In this document: piece after piece, positions 1 to 11,683 of the stretch | Layout: every line of letters starts with the position of its first letter | How positions within the stretch are numbered: the first letter of the stretch is position 1 | Assembly (NCBI GenBank): GCA_963922205.1 | Contig: CAWUHX010000317.1 | Coordinates: 124,001-188,000 of the forward strand | DNA from: Romanomermis culicivorax | Lineage: Eukaryota; Nematoda; Enoplea; Mermithida; Mermithidae | DNA length: 64,000 nucleotides | Reading direction: 5' to 3' | Notes under the pieces: generated by a model | The model's database searches: none | What the model was told of the DNA's origin: nothing | The model's input: the letters and a program-made list of their open reading frames with translations, nothing else | Made by a program: the position numbers and the translations under genes

Positions 1-4
1 ATTA

Positions 5-73
5 ATTGAAACAAGATCTCAGGGAAAGCCTTTCTAGATTAATAATTTGCATTACTGATTATTTGCATTTTTA
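5..73 (+). pseudogene. Fragment of Polinton pPolB DNA flanking the left TIR
   Basis: This short stretch is a near-exact reverse complement of about 3221-3288, which lies inside the pPolB remnant of Polinton A. The similarity stops just before the left terminal inverted repeat starts at about 79. Either Polinton A landed in an older copy of its own family, or a rearrangement joined a polymerase fragment to the end. It encodes nothing by itself. Confidence 0.65.
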
Positions 74-78
74 TAAGT

Positions 79-1599
79 CAGCATGAGGATAATCTAACAT
101 CGGGACTAAATTGATGATCCTGAGTTTGAGCTAAATGCAGTGTTCAAATTATTTTATTCAAGTGCACAAATAAAACTCTCACTTCAGAATTAATAATGCT
201 GAGGTTCAATGTTCGAGCTTGGGAATTGCACAAATTTTTACATTTATTTGCTTTAGGGATAAGAAAATTATACAAACATGTTAATGCAACCAGACACTTC
301 GAGTCGAGAATAATCTCGGCATTGAGCTCATCATAGACCTAATGATATTACAATTATACTGAACTTGAGATCCAACTGAGTCGCCTTTTTCTTCGAGATT
401 ATATTGAGCTCGAGCTTAGACCTCTTTAGTGCAACTGAGCCTTGGTTACAGTCATTGGGCACTGATCTGCAAATGGGAGAACAGAGTAAAGCAAATGAAC
501 ATGAATTTTTTCCAACTTTAACCCAAGTTCTCAAAAATCTAGTCCACTTCTTTTTCCAGCTAGGCAACTATCCAAGCGAGTATATTCTTCTTTTCTCTGC
601 CCTATCGGGGCATTTTCTAATAAACTAGTTCACCTTTTTTTAGGTAGCCCCATGAAAGAAAACTTTTGTAGAAGCACATTGAAGTTTTAAATTTTGTCAT
701 CTTCACATCAAAGAAACAATAAAAAACAATCTTAAAGCCAAGAATTCTCACTTTTGGTAGGAGTAAAAGATGTGGTAAACTGCATAGAATTCAAAACATG
801 TCATGAACATAGTGTAAAGTAACCATTTCCATTGAATTCCCCACAATCAGGAACCCATCAACCCAAAAAGCTGCAGAAATACCTTTGTTTACACACATAA
901 CATTTTTTTGTGTGAAGTCACTGTGTTCATTGAATTCCCCATGGTCTGAAACCTTTCCCCCAAAAATCTCAGAAATACATCTGTATGCACTCAATATAAT
1001 TTTGTGTGCAAAGTGATCACATTAATTGAAATTATCAATCAATGTCTGCTGGGGGTTTAAACCCTCCAAAAAGTTCCAAAAGAAAGCACCTTGTCTATAT
1101 TTCATCAACTGCCTATGTGAGATTTATACACGAGAACTAGTTTACAGTGCACTAAGAAAAAACAAACTATGCATGTATAAAATGTTGAACTGAAACGTAA
1201 ACATAAAGTTTTCTGAGAAGTCAATTTTTAGAAAAGGCAAGAGGTAGAGACTATACTTTATCAGTTTGTCTATGTGAGTTTTATGTAAAGAACTAGTTTA
1301 CTGTGCACTAAGAGACACAAGCTAAGCATGTGAGCTGAAAAGGTAACATCAAGTTTGTAAGAAGCGAGGTGACTATATTTTATTGATTTGTCTATGTGAG
1401 ATTTATATACAAGAACCAGTTTACAGATAAAAAAACAAACTATGCAGTACAAAATGTCAAGCTGGAAAGTCAACATCAAGTTTTCTGAGAAATATATTTT
1501 AGAAAAGGCAAGAGGTAGAGGCTATACCTTATCAGTTTGTCCATGTGAGTTTTATATGCAAGAACCAGTTTGTCATATGCAGAGAAACAAGGCATGCAA
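79..1599 (+). repeat. Left terminal inverted repeat of Polinton A (about 1.52 kb)
   Basis: The reverse complement of this segment matches 13594-15113 almost base for base over about 1.52 kb. Small ORFs inside the two arms encode the same peptide in opposite orientation. The inner third contains a repeated module with the recurring motif GTTTGTCTATGTGAG about every 130-270 bp. Long TIRs of this kind fit Polinton/Maverick elements, and the enclosed pPolB, capsid, protease and ATPase remnants support that. I see no convincing 6-bp target duplication at the outer edges. Confidence 0.85.
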
Positions 1600-2026
1600 G
1601 CTGAAAAGTAAACATCAAGTTTTCGGAAAATGCATGGGTGGTGGTCTGATGGGTCCCCAAGGTACTACAAGCCATTTTTACCACACTCTCGCCTTTTCTC
1701 TTCTTTTGACGGATATTATTCATCAACAGCTAGGACTATCAGTTTGCTGTGTAGCAAGAAAAACAAGCTAACATGTACTTCTGCATAGTTTTCTGAGAGG
1801 TCTATTTTTAGAACCTGCTTGATTGGCACCCTGGATGGGCACTTCAGTGATTTCATCAATACTCTATTTTAAATAATCAGTTCTCATGCATGTTATGAGA
1901 GCTTTGAAAGAGAATTAGTGAGTTGACTATATTTAATCAATTTGAAGCCACCTCTATTTACTGGAATCATTCTCCTTACTTATAGACTTTCTGTATTTTT
2001 TCGCCTCACTGTTTCCAGCAGTCTAG
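1600..2026. other. Internal Polinton A DNA without recognisable gene
   Basis: Between the left TIR and the first recognisable coding remnant there is no open frame of note. The sequence is AT-rich and holds one decayed extra copy of the inner TIR module at its left side. Nothing else is identifiable. Confidence 0.5.
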
Positions 2027-2209
2027 TTAAGCCTTGTTGTACTCACAGGATCTAGGAAATATTTGTATGTTCAAGAACCATTTTCCAGAATCAGACTCAT
2101 AGAAATCCTTCTCTGCACTCATTTTCTGACAATAGTAGCAGAGATGCAGCAAAAGAGCATACATGGGACATTCAAGGTTATGCCCACACAGTTCAATTTC
2201 AGGTTTCAC
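2027..2209 (-). pseudogene. Remnant of small CxxC Polinton protein (p91 family)
   Basis: A 60-residue frame aligns along most of its length with the 91-residue protein at 60306-60581 of Polinton B. Shared features in order are IELC, NL, MY, LCYxCQ, SE, a GK pair and EYNKA at the end. The first Cys pair (CYYC) is kept. The second pair reads FPRSC where Polinton B has CPKC, so one metal ligand is lost. The function is unknown; two CxxC pairs suggest a small zinc-binding protein. Here it sits beyond the 3' end of pPolB, unlike in Polinton B, where it lies between integrase and ATPase. Confidence 0.7.
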
Positions 2210-2267
2210 TGAATGCCCAGTTTTTCTTTCACACTTTATTTTTTATTTTGTTGGAAATTTTTATTAT

Positions 2268-4500
2268 TTATAACTTTAAGAACACTCTCAGGAAAGTATG
2301 AAGCCTTTGTGCTTCTTGCCCATTCAAAATGACTTTTTCAAAGAGGATGACATAAGATAAAGTTTTTTCTGGAGTAAAGCAGCATTTTACCAAATGCACC
2401 CTCATACATTGTGGTATACCAACTGTAGAATTACATGTACCTAGAGTTTTGAGAATTTCAAAGGAGTCGAAGAGGGTGAAATTTGTCAGCATGTTACCAG
2501 ATTAATAAAAAAACTAAATTTTCAAGGAAAGTAGATTGATGCAAAAGACTGTGTCATACCTGCCCAAATCACCAGACATGGCATAGTCACATACTTTGTT
2601 TGGAGTATGTTTCAAATGCAAGAGTGCACACAAGGTGGAGCAGTCAGCAAATAAACCACCCATCTTGGTACTAAGATTGTACTGTACCATTGCAATATAG
2701 TGCCAAACTTCATCAATTTACACAATCTGTTTGTACAGGGTAGTAGAAAACAATAAAACTCTTAGCTAATAACCCAATTCGAATGCTTTGTACAGTTCTA
2801 AAGTGACTCATGCACCATTTATAGATCATTCAAAATCAGTGTGGGTAAACTTTTTGGCTTCAGTTTCAGCAAATTCCTGACATAGAGGAAACATTAGTTT
2901 ACCCTGGCACCAGTATGGCAAGACTGAATGGTACAGTTTTGCAGGCAGCAACACTGTACACCTAATGATTCCATTATAGGGTTTTTGTTCCAAGTCCAAA
3001 AAGTTTTCCATTATAATCTATGGATGTTTGGTGGAAAACACCCATTTTGCAGATGTAAGGGTATAGGGAACAAACATCAACATTATCAATGTGTTCTCCC
3101 ACATGACACTTATGGTAGAGTTTAATGGCATTGGTACGCTTTCCATAAAAAGTGTCATGAGGCCCAAACTGCTTTTTCAATTGGGTTTCTATAAAAAGTC
3201 CTTCATTTCTTGGTTTTTCTAAAAATACAAATAATCAGTAATGCAAATTATAAATCTAGAAAGGCTTTCCCTGGGATCTTGTTTCAATTCACATTCTGAT
3301 TTTTTAATTACATTGAAGTCCAAATATTGAATAAATTTTTTCAGATCAAAAGTGCACTGGTAAGCACTTTTGGCTGTTTCCCAATCTGTCAGGGTAATAC
3401 TTGTACATTTGGGCATAAACCTTGGGCAGCCGTGCCAAAGGCAGCTATGAAAATCATGCACACTTTTCCCAGCTATTCCATCCACTTGGTACTTTACAAT
3501 CTTTGCCTACCATCCATAAGTTTGCATTGTATGTGTATGCCTTCTGTCTTCGACACCCATTTTGGCTATTTCAATGCAAAGATGGATTGTTTTTCTTTGG
3601 GCTGTACCTCCATGGGGTATTATTCCGATTGTATCAGGCTGTAAGAAATCACGCCTACAAACAATATTACTATCTGAAGTGATCATCAAACTTGTTAAGA
3701 ATAGGTAAACTCTGGTCTCCAACAGAAACATATCCCTAAACTTCAGAGCACACTGTGAAAGAATTTGAACATCTGATTCACAATATGACAACTTTTCTTT
3801 CTAGAGGCTGAAGATTTTTCCAGAAGACTTTTTGTTATTGTACCTAGAGAGAGAAAAATGCCAGAATACTATATAGAGTGAATTTCAAAGAAACTTACCA
3901 TTCCAACAATTCTTTTTTTGCTGCTTCTGACATTCCATCTACTTCATAATATTCAGCATCTGGTAGGGGTTCTTCATAGGTCCAATTTTCTTTTCGGTTG
4001 AAAAAATGGGGGAAATGGTCCTAGTTCAGTTCTGGCTCATTGAAAGTTTTGGGAAATTTTGGTGAAGCCATAAATAGGAAATTGAGGGTATCAATAACCC
4101 TAACTCCTCCTGCTTCCAACACCAAAAGCTCTGTTTGATGTGACTGGGGTTAATTAAATTATTGCATTCATTGCAACATTTGATCAAATCAGAAGTAGAG
4201 CGAACTTTTCTGAATTTTCCATTCTTCAAGGCTTGCTCATCATTTTTATGAACTTGAAAACATGAATTGCTAGGCAACCACCTGAAAGAGAAATATATAG
4301 CACAAGAAATGGAGGAAGATGTCAAATGCTTACCTGTTGCAGTCTCCACATCTTTGCCAATCTTAAACTGGATACTTTGTAGGTGATTGGCAATTATGAC
4401 AGCCAGTTTTGTTGCAACAGTGTCACTTTCTGTTGCTATGTCCTTGATTACATTTCTCACAAAAATATGACCACCCCATAAAAGCTGGCATTTTTGTTAT
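2268..4500 (-). pseudogene. Decayed protein-primed DNA polymerase B (pPolB) of Polinton A
   Basis: Read from high to low coordinates, several broken frames follow the order of Polinton family-B polymerases. A Cys-rich segment (4026-4460) is followed by YCESDVQIL with FLQPDTIGIIP (3507-3791). Next come FHSCLWHGCPR (3219-3485), FYGKRTNAIKLYHKC with VDVCSLYPYICK (2974-3180), and LYHSVLPYWCQGKLMFPLC (2826-3011). DVCSLYP is the polymerase motif A region with the SLYP signature. Frameshifts and stops separate all blocks, and the late palm motifs and thumb are not recognisable. The intact family enzyme replicates Polinton DNA from a protein primer. The strand is opposite to the capsid genes, as in Polinton B. 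Confidence 0.85.
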
Positions 4501-4869
4501 CACATCAAAATGATTATTGTACAGGTACAAGTGGAGGATCTTCTCAGAAGGAGGACCTTGATTGACAAGGCAGTTAAACAAATCTTGAGCAATGACCTTT
4601 ATTTGCTATTCAGGTTGGAGGAATTCTCAATATATTTGACCTCCTTCAGTCCACACTCATCCTGGAAGTCTTTCATTACAGCATCTTTCATCAGCTTTTT
4701 TCCAGCTCTTGTTGCAGGGTTTTCCGATGTTTATCACCTAGTCTAATTGTATTCTATTGTCCCCATAAAATTTCACCTTTGCCACAACAATAGCTCTCAC
4801 CAGGCAAATTTTATCATTAGAATAAATAATTTGCAAGAGAGAGAATAAAGAAAGAAGCTAGTTTTCATG

Positions 4870-5460
4870 CACACTACGAAAGTTTCAAAAGAATGCACCT
4901 TGTCAATATTTCATCAAATGCCTATGTGAGATTTTTACAGGAGAACTAATTTACAGTGCACTAAGAAAGAACAAACTATGCATGCACAAAATGTCGAACT
5001 GAAAAGTAAATATAAAGTTTTCTGAGATGTCTATTTTTAGAAAAGGCAAGAGGTAGAGGCTATACTTTATCAGTTTGTCTATGTGAGTTTTATATACAAG
5101 AACTAGTTTTCTATGCACTAAGAGACACAAGCTAGGCATGTGAGCTGAAAAGTAAACATCAACTTTGGAATAAGGGAGTCGACTATATTTCATTGATTTG
5201 TCTATGTGAGATTTATATACAAGAACCAGTTTACAGATGAAAAACAAACTACACAGTACTAAATGTCAAGCTGGAAAGTAAACATCAAGTTTTCTGAGAA
5301 ATCTGTTTTTAGAAAAGGCAAGAGGTAGAGGCTATACTCAACCAGTTTGTCTATGTGAGTTTTATATACAAGAACCAGTTTGTCATATGCAGAGAAACAA
5401 TGCATGCAAGCTGAAAAATAAACATCAAGTTTTTAGGAAATGCGTGGGTGATGGTTAGAA
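4870..5460 (+). repeat. Third, direct copy of the inner TIR module
   Basis: This 590-bp stretch repeats about 1065-1660 in the same orientation: CTATGTGAG-containing units, the AGAAAAGGCAAGAGGTAGAG motif and flanking spacing are all kept. It lies between the pPolB remnant and the capsid remnant, so TIR-derived sequence is also present inside Polinton A. The cause could be an internal duplication or a second nested copy of the element. Confidence 0.75.
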
Positions 5461-5540
5461 GGGCCCTAAGGTAATAATCTTATGCTCAGCTAATAAATAG
5501 CAATATTTATGTAAGATTCTTTTGAGATTATATTTCCAAG

Positions 5541-6604
5541 ATGTTGGGATTTGAAAAGGAAAGAACATTTGGTAGTGTAAGACAACTAACAAAGAATCCC
5601 AGTAGTAAACCTGTTGGTACCAATAGCATGGAACCCTTCTTTTGCATTGATGGTGGTCTGATTGTATCTGAATTTTTTGGTTCACATAATATCAGGGTAC
5701 AATGTATGGACACTCTGATAACGCCAGGGTTGCACCTGTAAATCTTGCTCTACATGCTCTTTTTAGAGATGTGATTCTGAAAGCTAATGAGGTGATTATA
5801 ACACAAACTAACAGTACATACCCTTACAGAGCTCACACAAACTAATTACACCTATTCAGCCAGGGCAAAAAAGGCCCAGTTGGGGTTGCTCAAATGCATT
5901 ACTTTTGATACTGCTAGGAAATTCAATGCTTTCACTGAAGGGCAGAACTCTTTAATTAATATTAGAGTCGAAAAATTTGGAAAAAGTAAGAGTGTTGAGA
6001 TAGCTGGTCACCTACATTGTGATTTATTGCTCCAAAAAAATATTCATTGTGCCTGGTATTAAGTTTTCATTAACCTTAATACCATTTCCTCTAGTCTCTC
6101 ACTTAATGCTGGAACAGCAGCAGGAGCAGTAGAAAAGCTGATAATTTCAAAAATTGTGTTGATCTACACCTAACTGGTGGAGCTCGACTGAATATAGAAA
6201 GGTCTCTACAAAATAACCCTAGGCAGTATCAGATCAATAAGGCATTGATTAGAAATATTCAAATTAATCTGAGTACTACTGTGCTGTATAAGGTAGTCTT
6301 GCATAGTTGACAGCTGCTTCGGCTGGTAATCTTGTCCACTGTTCCTTCTCATGCAGTCAAACTCCTTCAATTTCTCTCTATATGACTGTAAAAGAGCACA
6401 GCTTGAATTCAAGGGACAACTCCTACCCCACTTCCTTACAAACCGACAAGTTCATGGGTTGATCCATAACTTAATTCTGGGAGAATTGTGAAGAAGCTGT
6501 ATCGTTCTACTGGAAAGACACCAGATTCTGATATTTGATTTGTTGCCTAACAGGGCAGGCATACCTCCAAGGACTAAAAGCATAGTAACTTTTTCTGGTG
6601 AATG
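5541..6604 (+). pseudogene. Decayed major capsid protein gene of Polinton A
   Basis: Several short plus-strand frames align with the double-jelly-roll major capsid protein of Polinton B (56246-57546). The clearest block, near 5985-6045, reads KSVEIAGHLHCDLLLQ and corresponds to QTVEITAPLHIDLLMQ. Downstream in another frame, at about 6200-6290, NPRQYQINKALIRNIQINLST corresponds to the KYPIRRVQMVNLHIAS region. The N-terminal part is not clear; the open frame at 5541-5741 is not assignable with confidence. Stops and frameshifts are frequent. The remnant runs up to the gypsy insertion at 6605 and probably continues beyond it at 11684. Confidence 0.65.
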
Positions 6605-6609
6605 GGATC

Positions 6610-7018
6610 TGATACATATCTTACAGTATGATCACTTAATATGATGTGCAAGTATGATGTGATGCATACCTTACAGTATGATCACATGACATGATGTGCT
6701 GGTACAGTTCGTGTACTGCATTGTACCGGAAAGTTCTGGAACCTTCCATAATATTCTATAATATTCTTTCATATTCTACAAGATTCTAGAACATTCTCTA
6801 ATCTTCTGTGATACTATATAAGGTGTGTTGTTTTGTACATTCATGCATTTTATTTATTGTATTATTTAGTACTTGGAAATTATTTAGTGCTTAGATATAT
6901 TTATGTCATGTTAGTTAGCCTTATTAAACTTAGATATTTACCAGCTATTATTCCAGTTGGAGTTGTCCTGAGGCTAATCTATTTGCAACTAAGTCCAGTC
7001 ATTATTCAAGAGTCAACA
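6610..7018 (+). repeat. 5' LTR of the gypsy element
   Basis: It begins TGATACATATCTTACAG and ends CAACA. It contains a doubled CTTACAGTATGATCAC motif and a series of TTCTATAATATTCT-type units. A probable TATA box (ACTATATAAGG) lies near 6813. Alignment with 11261-11678 defines both borders. No TGG-type tRNA primer site follows it; the first gag ATG lies only about 8 bases beyond the LTR. Confidence 0.92.
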
Positions 7019-7025
7019 TTTGACG

Positions 7026-8021
7026 ATGTCAACTTCAAGAATTGAAGCCTCAGATTTGGTCAAGATAATTGAGTTGCTAATGGAGCAACAGAAAGCCCAA
7101 ATGGAGCAACAGAAAGCCCAAAGGGAAGAACAAAAAGCCCAAAGGGAAGAACAAAGATTCCAGGGACAATTGATCTTGGACCAACAAAAAGCCCAACAAG
7201 TCTTGATGGATCACCTTCTTGGACAGAATGCTGGTAGTATAATGGGACCAACAATTGTGCCAAATGTCCCATCATTTCCACCATTAGACAAGACTCAAGA
7301 CCATTGGGATACCTAGCTTTCCCAGCTCAATCAACACTTTGAAGCCCAGAAAGTTATTGATGATTGTCAAAGGAGAGCCCATTTCCTTTTGTGGGTCGGT
7401 GCTGAAATATTTGATTTGCCGTCAAATATCCATGGTAATAAGGACATCAGCAAAAAGAAGTATTCCGAACTGGTCGAATCTTTTTCTGCCTATTTCAAGG
7501 CCAAAACTCATATAGCCGTGGCAAGATTTCAGTTTGGCCAAACAATGATGAAGCCTGGACAAACCTATGCTCAATGGGTTGTGGATCTTCCTAGAATTGG
7601 TTGGAATTGCCATTTGAATTGCAAGAAAGCTGGTTGTGAAGAATCATATGTGGAAAGTTTAATCAGAGACATGATTATTGCTCATACGGGACATGATCAA
7701 GTTTGCACAGCAGCCCTTCAACATGTTGATCATTCATTGGACAAAGTTCTCAAGATTGCTCAAGCATTTAAGGCAACTCTCAAGACAGTCCAAACTATCA
7801 AAGGTGTATCATCTGGCTATACTCACAAAGTTCAACAAATGACTGGTCATTACAAATCAAAGATGAAAGTGGCAAGTCAACAGCAACAAGGATCCAAGAA
7901 GCAGCTAAAACCTGACAAATTTCAATCCTGTCCTGGTTGCAAGAAAGATCATCCATGCAGTGAATGCAGATTTTGAGATGCTGTATGCCTTAAGTGCAAC
8001 TAAGTTTGCCACATTGCTTCA
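7026..8021 (+). pseudogene. Gypsy gag remnant with coiled coil and zinc knuckle
   Basis: The frame opens at 7026, immediately after the 5' LTR. A Gln/Glu-rich coiled coil with repeated EQQKAQ units (about residues 18-60) leads into the capsid-like domain at 7389-7900. Basic residues and CPGCKKDHPCSEC follow; the latter is a CCHC-like nucleic-acid-binding region. Stop codons interrupt the same frame at 7314-7316 (after HWDT) and after CSECRF near 7976, with another inside the knuckle region. The family product packages the element RNA in particles. This copy cannot make a full Gag without readthrough. Confidence 0.85.
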
Positions 8022-10162
8022 GTGTACCAAGCTAAGGTTCCATCCAAGAAGAAATGTCGTGGAAAAGGAAAGTCAAAGCATCAAGTTCATGAAATTTCTT
8101 GCAGGAAGCTTGTCACTAGCTGTTCTTTAAAGCTCAGAAACAGGCCAAAGCTCACAGCTTTGGTCAATGGTTTATCAATGGAATTCCTTGTCCACTGTGG
8201 TGCCACATGCTCACTCATTGGCATGAGTGGCTACAATACCCTTGAACGCCCAAAGCTGGCAAAGGCTCAATGCATAATGCAAGTCTACAATAACCTGAAA
8301 ATTCCAATCAAAGGAATAATCAATGTCCAAGTGGAAGCTGATGGCAAAACAGGAAGCCACAATTCCTTGTCATGGATGCAGAGGATGGCAACAACATACT
8401 TGGGGCCCATTTCTTTGAAAAATTTTTGTTCACAGTCAATGGACTACAAGGCGTTTTGTGCACAACTTTGGACCCATCACCACAGCAAGTAGCTGCTGTT
8501 GATGCCATATGCCAAAAGCATTTCAAAGTATTTGAGTCAGGGTTTGGATTATGCAAATTCTACAAAGCCAGTCTTCATCTGAAGCCTGTTGCAACACCTA
8601 AATTTTTCAAACTAAGCCCCGTTCCATTTTCAAAAGTGGAAGCTGTCAACACAGAAATTGATCTGACAAATCAAGGTGTCTGGAAGCCAATCAAAACAAG
8701 CTACTAGGCAGCAGCCATTATAGCAGTATCAAAACCGAATGGGAAGATGCCAATCTGTGGAGATTTTGAAGTCACAGTCAATCCACAGCTCAATGTTGAT
8801 CAATATCCATTTCCAACGCCAGAAGAGCTATTTCAGAAGCTCAAGAATGGACAAAGATACTCGAAAATTGATTTGTCTGATGCCTATCTTCAGATGGAGT
8901 TGGATGATGAATAAAAGAAGCTTATGGTGGTCAAAACACACTGAGGCCTGCTTCAATATCAACATTTGCCATTTGGAGTTGCCAGTGCACCTACCTTTTT
9001 TCAACGCTTGCTGGAGCAAATTGTATTTAGACTCAAGAGATGTGCCAACTACTTGGATGATATAATTGTGAGAGGTGAAAATGATCAAGAACATCTCCAT
9101 ACACTGGATGCCATTTTTCATCTTCTTGAAGACAATGGCCTTTATTGCAACAAAGCCAAGTGTGAGTTTTTCAAGAAAGAAGTTGAATATTTGGGCCACA
9201 TCATTGATGCAAAGGGCATTCAACCATCAGAATCCAGTGTTAAAGCTGTTCAACCATTGCCACACCCGAAAAATCTCCAAGAATTGCAGTCTTTTATGGG
9301 CAAAGTCATTTACTACAACAAATTCATCCAAGGATTTCCACAATTGTCAGCACCTCTAAATGCCTTACGCAAGAAGGACATGCCCTTCAAGTGGTCAAAG
9401 TCAGAAGAGGAAGCTTTTCAACAACTCAAGAATCGAATTGTTGAAGCAACAAAGCTGGTTTGTTATCAGCCAGAATTGCCAGTCATCCTTGCAACAGACA
9501 CCTCATCATATGGCATAAGACCAGTCATTTCACACAAATATCCTGATGGATCTGAGAAGCCAATTGCATTTGCTTCAAAGAACCTCAACGACCATGAAAG
9601 GCGATACAGTCAAGTAGAAAAAGAAGCACTTTCAGTCATTTACAGTGTGAAAAAATTTCCATTAATACCTGTTTGGACGCAAATTTGAGCTGATCACAGA
9701 CAACTAGCCACTGCTAGCCATTTTCAGTCCCAATAAGAAGCTGCCAGTTATGACGATTCAAGGTCTTGAATGATGGGCAATAGCTCTTATGGGATATAAT
9801 AATGAGATTTGATTCCAGCCAATGGCAAAGCATTGCAATGCAGATGTGCTTTCACGCCTACCAATGGGCCTGGATGATGAATTTGACAAAAAAGAAGCTT
9901 CCTGCTACTGTGTCAACATTGAAAACACAAATGAATTGCCAATCAGCAAAATCAAATTGGCAAGTTACACCAGCAAAGACCCAATTTTGAGAAAATTTAA
10001 GCAGTTCATTAGTCATGGATGGCCGAACAAATTATCAATCCATATGCCTCAATTAAGGCCATACTTCAACCAACAATTATCGCTCAGGATTCAAGATGAC
10101 ATCGTCATTCTTGAAAGTGACAATTCACTGTGTGCTGTCATCCCAGTAGCTCTTCAAGGCTA
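8022..10162 (+). pseudogene. Gypsy pol remnant: protease, reverse transcriptase, RNase H
   Basis: Protease homology (about 8150-8260) reads FLVHCGATCSLIG, where the family has DTGA or DSGA, so the catalytic Asp is lost. A frame change follows, then reverse transcriptase: VSKPNGKMPICGDF, YSKIDLSDAYLQMELDD, LPFGVASAPTFFQ and the YLDD box near 9050. Stops occur at 8705 and about 8911, and one near 8940. The connection and RNase H part (ATDTSSYGIRPVISH, then FASKNLNDHERRYSQVEKEAL) is open from 8966 to 9688. Further broken frames reach 10162. The HPKNLQELQSFMGK and PFGVASAP style resembles Mag/K02A2.6-type gypsy elements; that clade call is tentative. Confidence 0.88.
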
Positions 10163-11207
10163 AATTCTTCAACAACTGCACAAAGTTCATTGGGGAATCA
10201 TAAGAACCAAGCACCTGGCAAGACAATATTGTTGGTGGCTGAACACATACAAAAATATTGAAGAAATGGTTGGAGGATGGGAAGCTTGTCGGAAAGTAGC
10301 CAATGCCCCCAAACAAGAATTTTCAATGTGGCCTGAAGCTACACCAAGCCAAAGAGTCCACATCGATCATGCTGGCTCATTTCCCAATGCCATGTGGTTC
10401 ATTTGCATAGATGCATCCACAAAGTATCCTCTTGTGAAGAAGATGGCATCAACTATGACAGAGGCTATGCTGAAAAGCCTGAGGCAAATCATTAAGGATG
10501 AAGGCTTACCTGAAACAATTGTCTCTGACAATGGAACACAATTCACATCCAGCCAATTCCAGGATTTTTGCAAGAAAGGAGGCATTAAGCATTTAACAAG
10601 AGCACCTTTCCATCCCACCTCAAATGGAGAAGCTGAATGTTTTGTCCAGACTTTCAAAATGGCAATGGAAAAAGCTTTATGGGGAGGAAGCCGTATCAAT
10701 GATGCCTTGGAACAAATCCTGATTACCTACAGAACAACACCAAATCAAATCACTGGAAAATCACCTGCTGAACTACAGCATGGACGGCAACATTGTAAAG
10801 AGTGGGGCAGAATACTTCCAAGCCCAGAAGTCAACATGAAGATGCCATCTCAAGCCAAAAAGTGCAAGTTCAGCATCAATGAGTTGGTTTGGACAAAGAA
10901 CTTTTCATCAGGTCCAAAGTGGCTCAAAGGCAAAATTGTTAAGAAAATTGGATCAATGGTTTATGCCATCCTAGTCAATGGTATTCCAATTGGACGCCAT
11001 CAGAACCAGCTTAGAAAGGACCAGTACAAACCACCAAGTATTCAGTTAGAAAGTACAGCACACTGGCTTTTTCCTCAGCCACAGCCACTGCAAAGTCCAG
11101 TAGCAAAGAAAATGGATCAAGCCACAGAATTGCAAAATTGGACTCACCATGAACAAGATCAAGTTCCAGGAAAGACACCAGTTTGTCAATTGACAAGAAT
11201 GAAGTGA
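10163..11207 (+). pseudogene. Gypsy integrase remnant
   Basis: The zinc-binding N-terminus (HKVHWG..RTKHLARQYCWW) precedes an open frame from 10266. In the second half of the zinc motif one Cys appears replaced (GGWEACRKV). The DDE core is complete: HIDHAGSF (D), VSDNGTQF (D) and SNGEAECF (E). The C-terminal part contains the GPKWLKGKIVKKIG segment typical of gypsy integrase tails. The enzyme inserts cDNA into the genome. A stop near 10162 separates it from upstream pol. Confidence 0.9.
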
Positions 11208-11260
11208 CCACCTGATCATTTTTCACCCTAATGGAGCAGATCAATTTTGGTGAGGAGGAG

Positions 11261-11678
11261 TGATACATATCTTACAGTATGATCACTTAATATGATGTTC
11301 AAGTGCAATGTGATGCATACCTTACAGTATGATCGCATGACATGATGTGCAGGTACAGTTCATGTGCTGCATTGTACCAAAGAGTTCTAGAACCTTCCAT
11401 AATATTCTATAATATTCTTTCATATTCTACAAGATTCTAGAACATTCCCTGATCTTCCGTGATACTATATAAGGTGTATTGTTTTGTACATTCATGCATT
11501 TTATTTATTGTACTGTTCAGTAGTTGGACATTATTTAGTGCTTAGATATATTTATGTTGTATTAGCTAGCCTTATTAAACCTAGATACTTACCAGCTATT
11601 ATTCCAGTTGGGTAGTTACCAATTGTCCTAAGGCTAATCTATTTGCAACTTAGTTCAGTCATTATTCAAGACACAACA
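11261..11678 (+). repeat. 3' LTR of the gypsy element
   Basis: It aligns over its whole length with 6610-7018 and has the same TGATAC start and CAACA end. Compared with the 5' LTR it has numerous substitutions and a 9-bp extra stretch near 11611-11620. GGATC follows directly. Confidence 0.92.
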
Positions 11679-11683
11679 GGATC

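Larger units (their letters stand above)
6605..11683 (+). mobile_element. Ty3/gypsy LTR retrotransposon with GGATC target duplication
   Basis: Two LTRs (6610-7018 and 11261-11678) flank gag-pol remnants. GGATC at 6605-6609 is repeated at 11679-11683, the 5-bp target duplication expected for this class. Coding order is gag, zinc knuckle, protease, reverse transcriptase, RNase H, integrase, which is the Ty3/gypsy (Metaviridae) order. The LTRs differ at many positions and by a 9-bp indel, and the ORFs contain several stops, so the copy is old. It inserted into capsid-region DNA of Polinton A and is therefore younger than that element. Confidence 0.95.

Noticed and set aside
404..628. 74-residue frame repeated at 14563-14826
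   Set aside because: It is conserved only because both copies lie in the TIR arms; both strands are open and there is no independent evidence for a protein.
6833..7045. 70-residue frame across the 5' LTR end
   Set aside because: It spans the LTR/gag joint; the true gag frame starts at 7026 in another phase.
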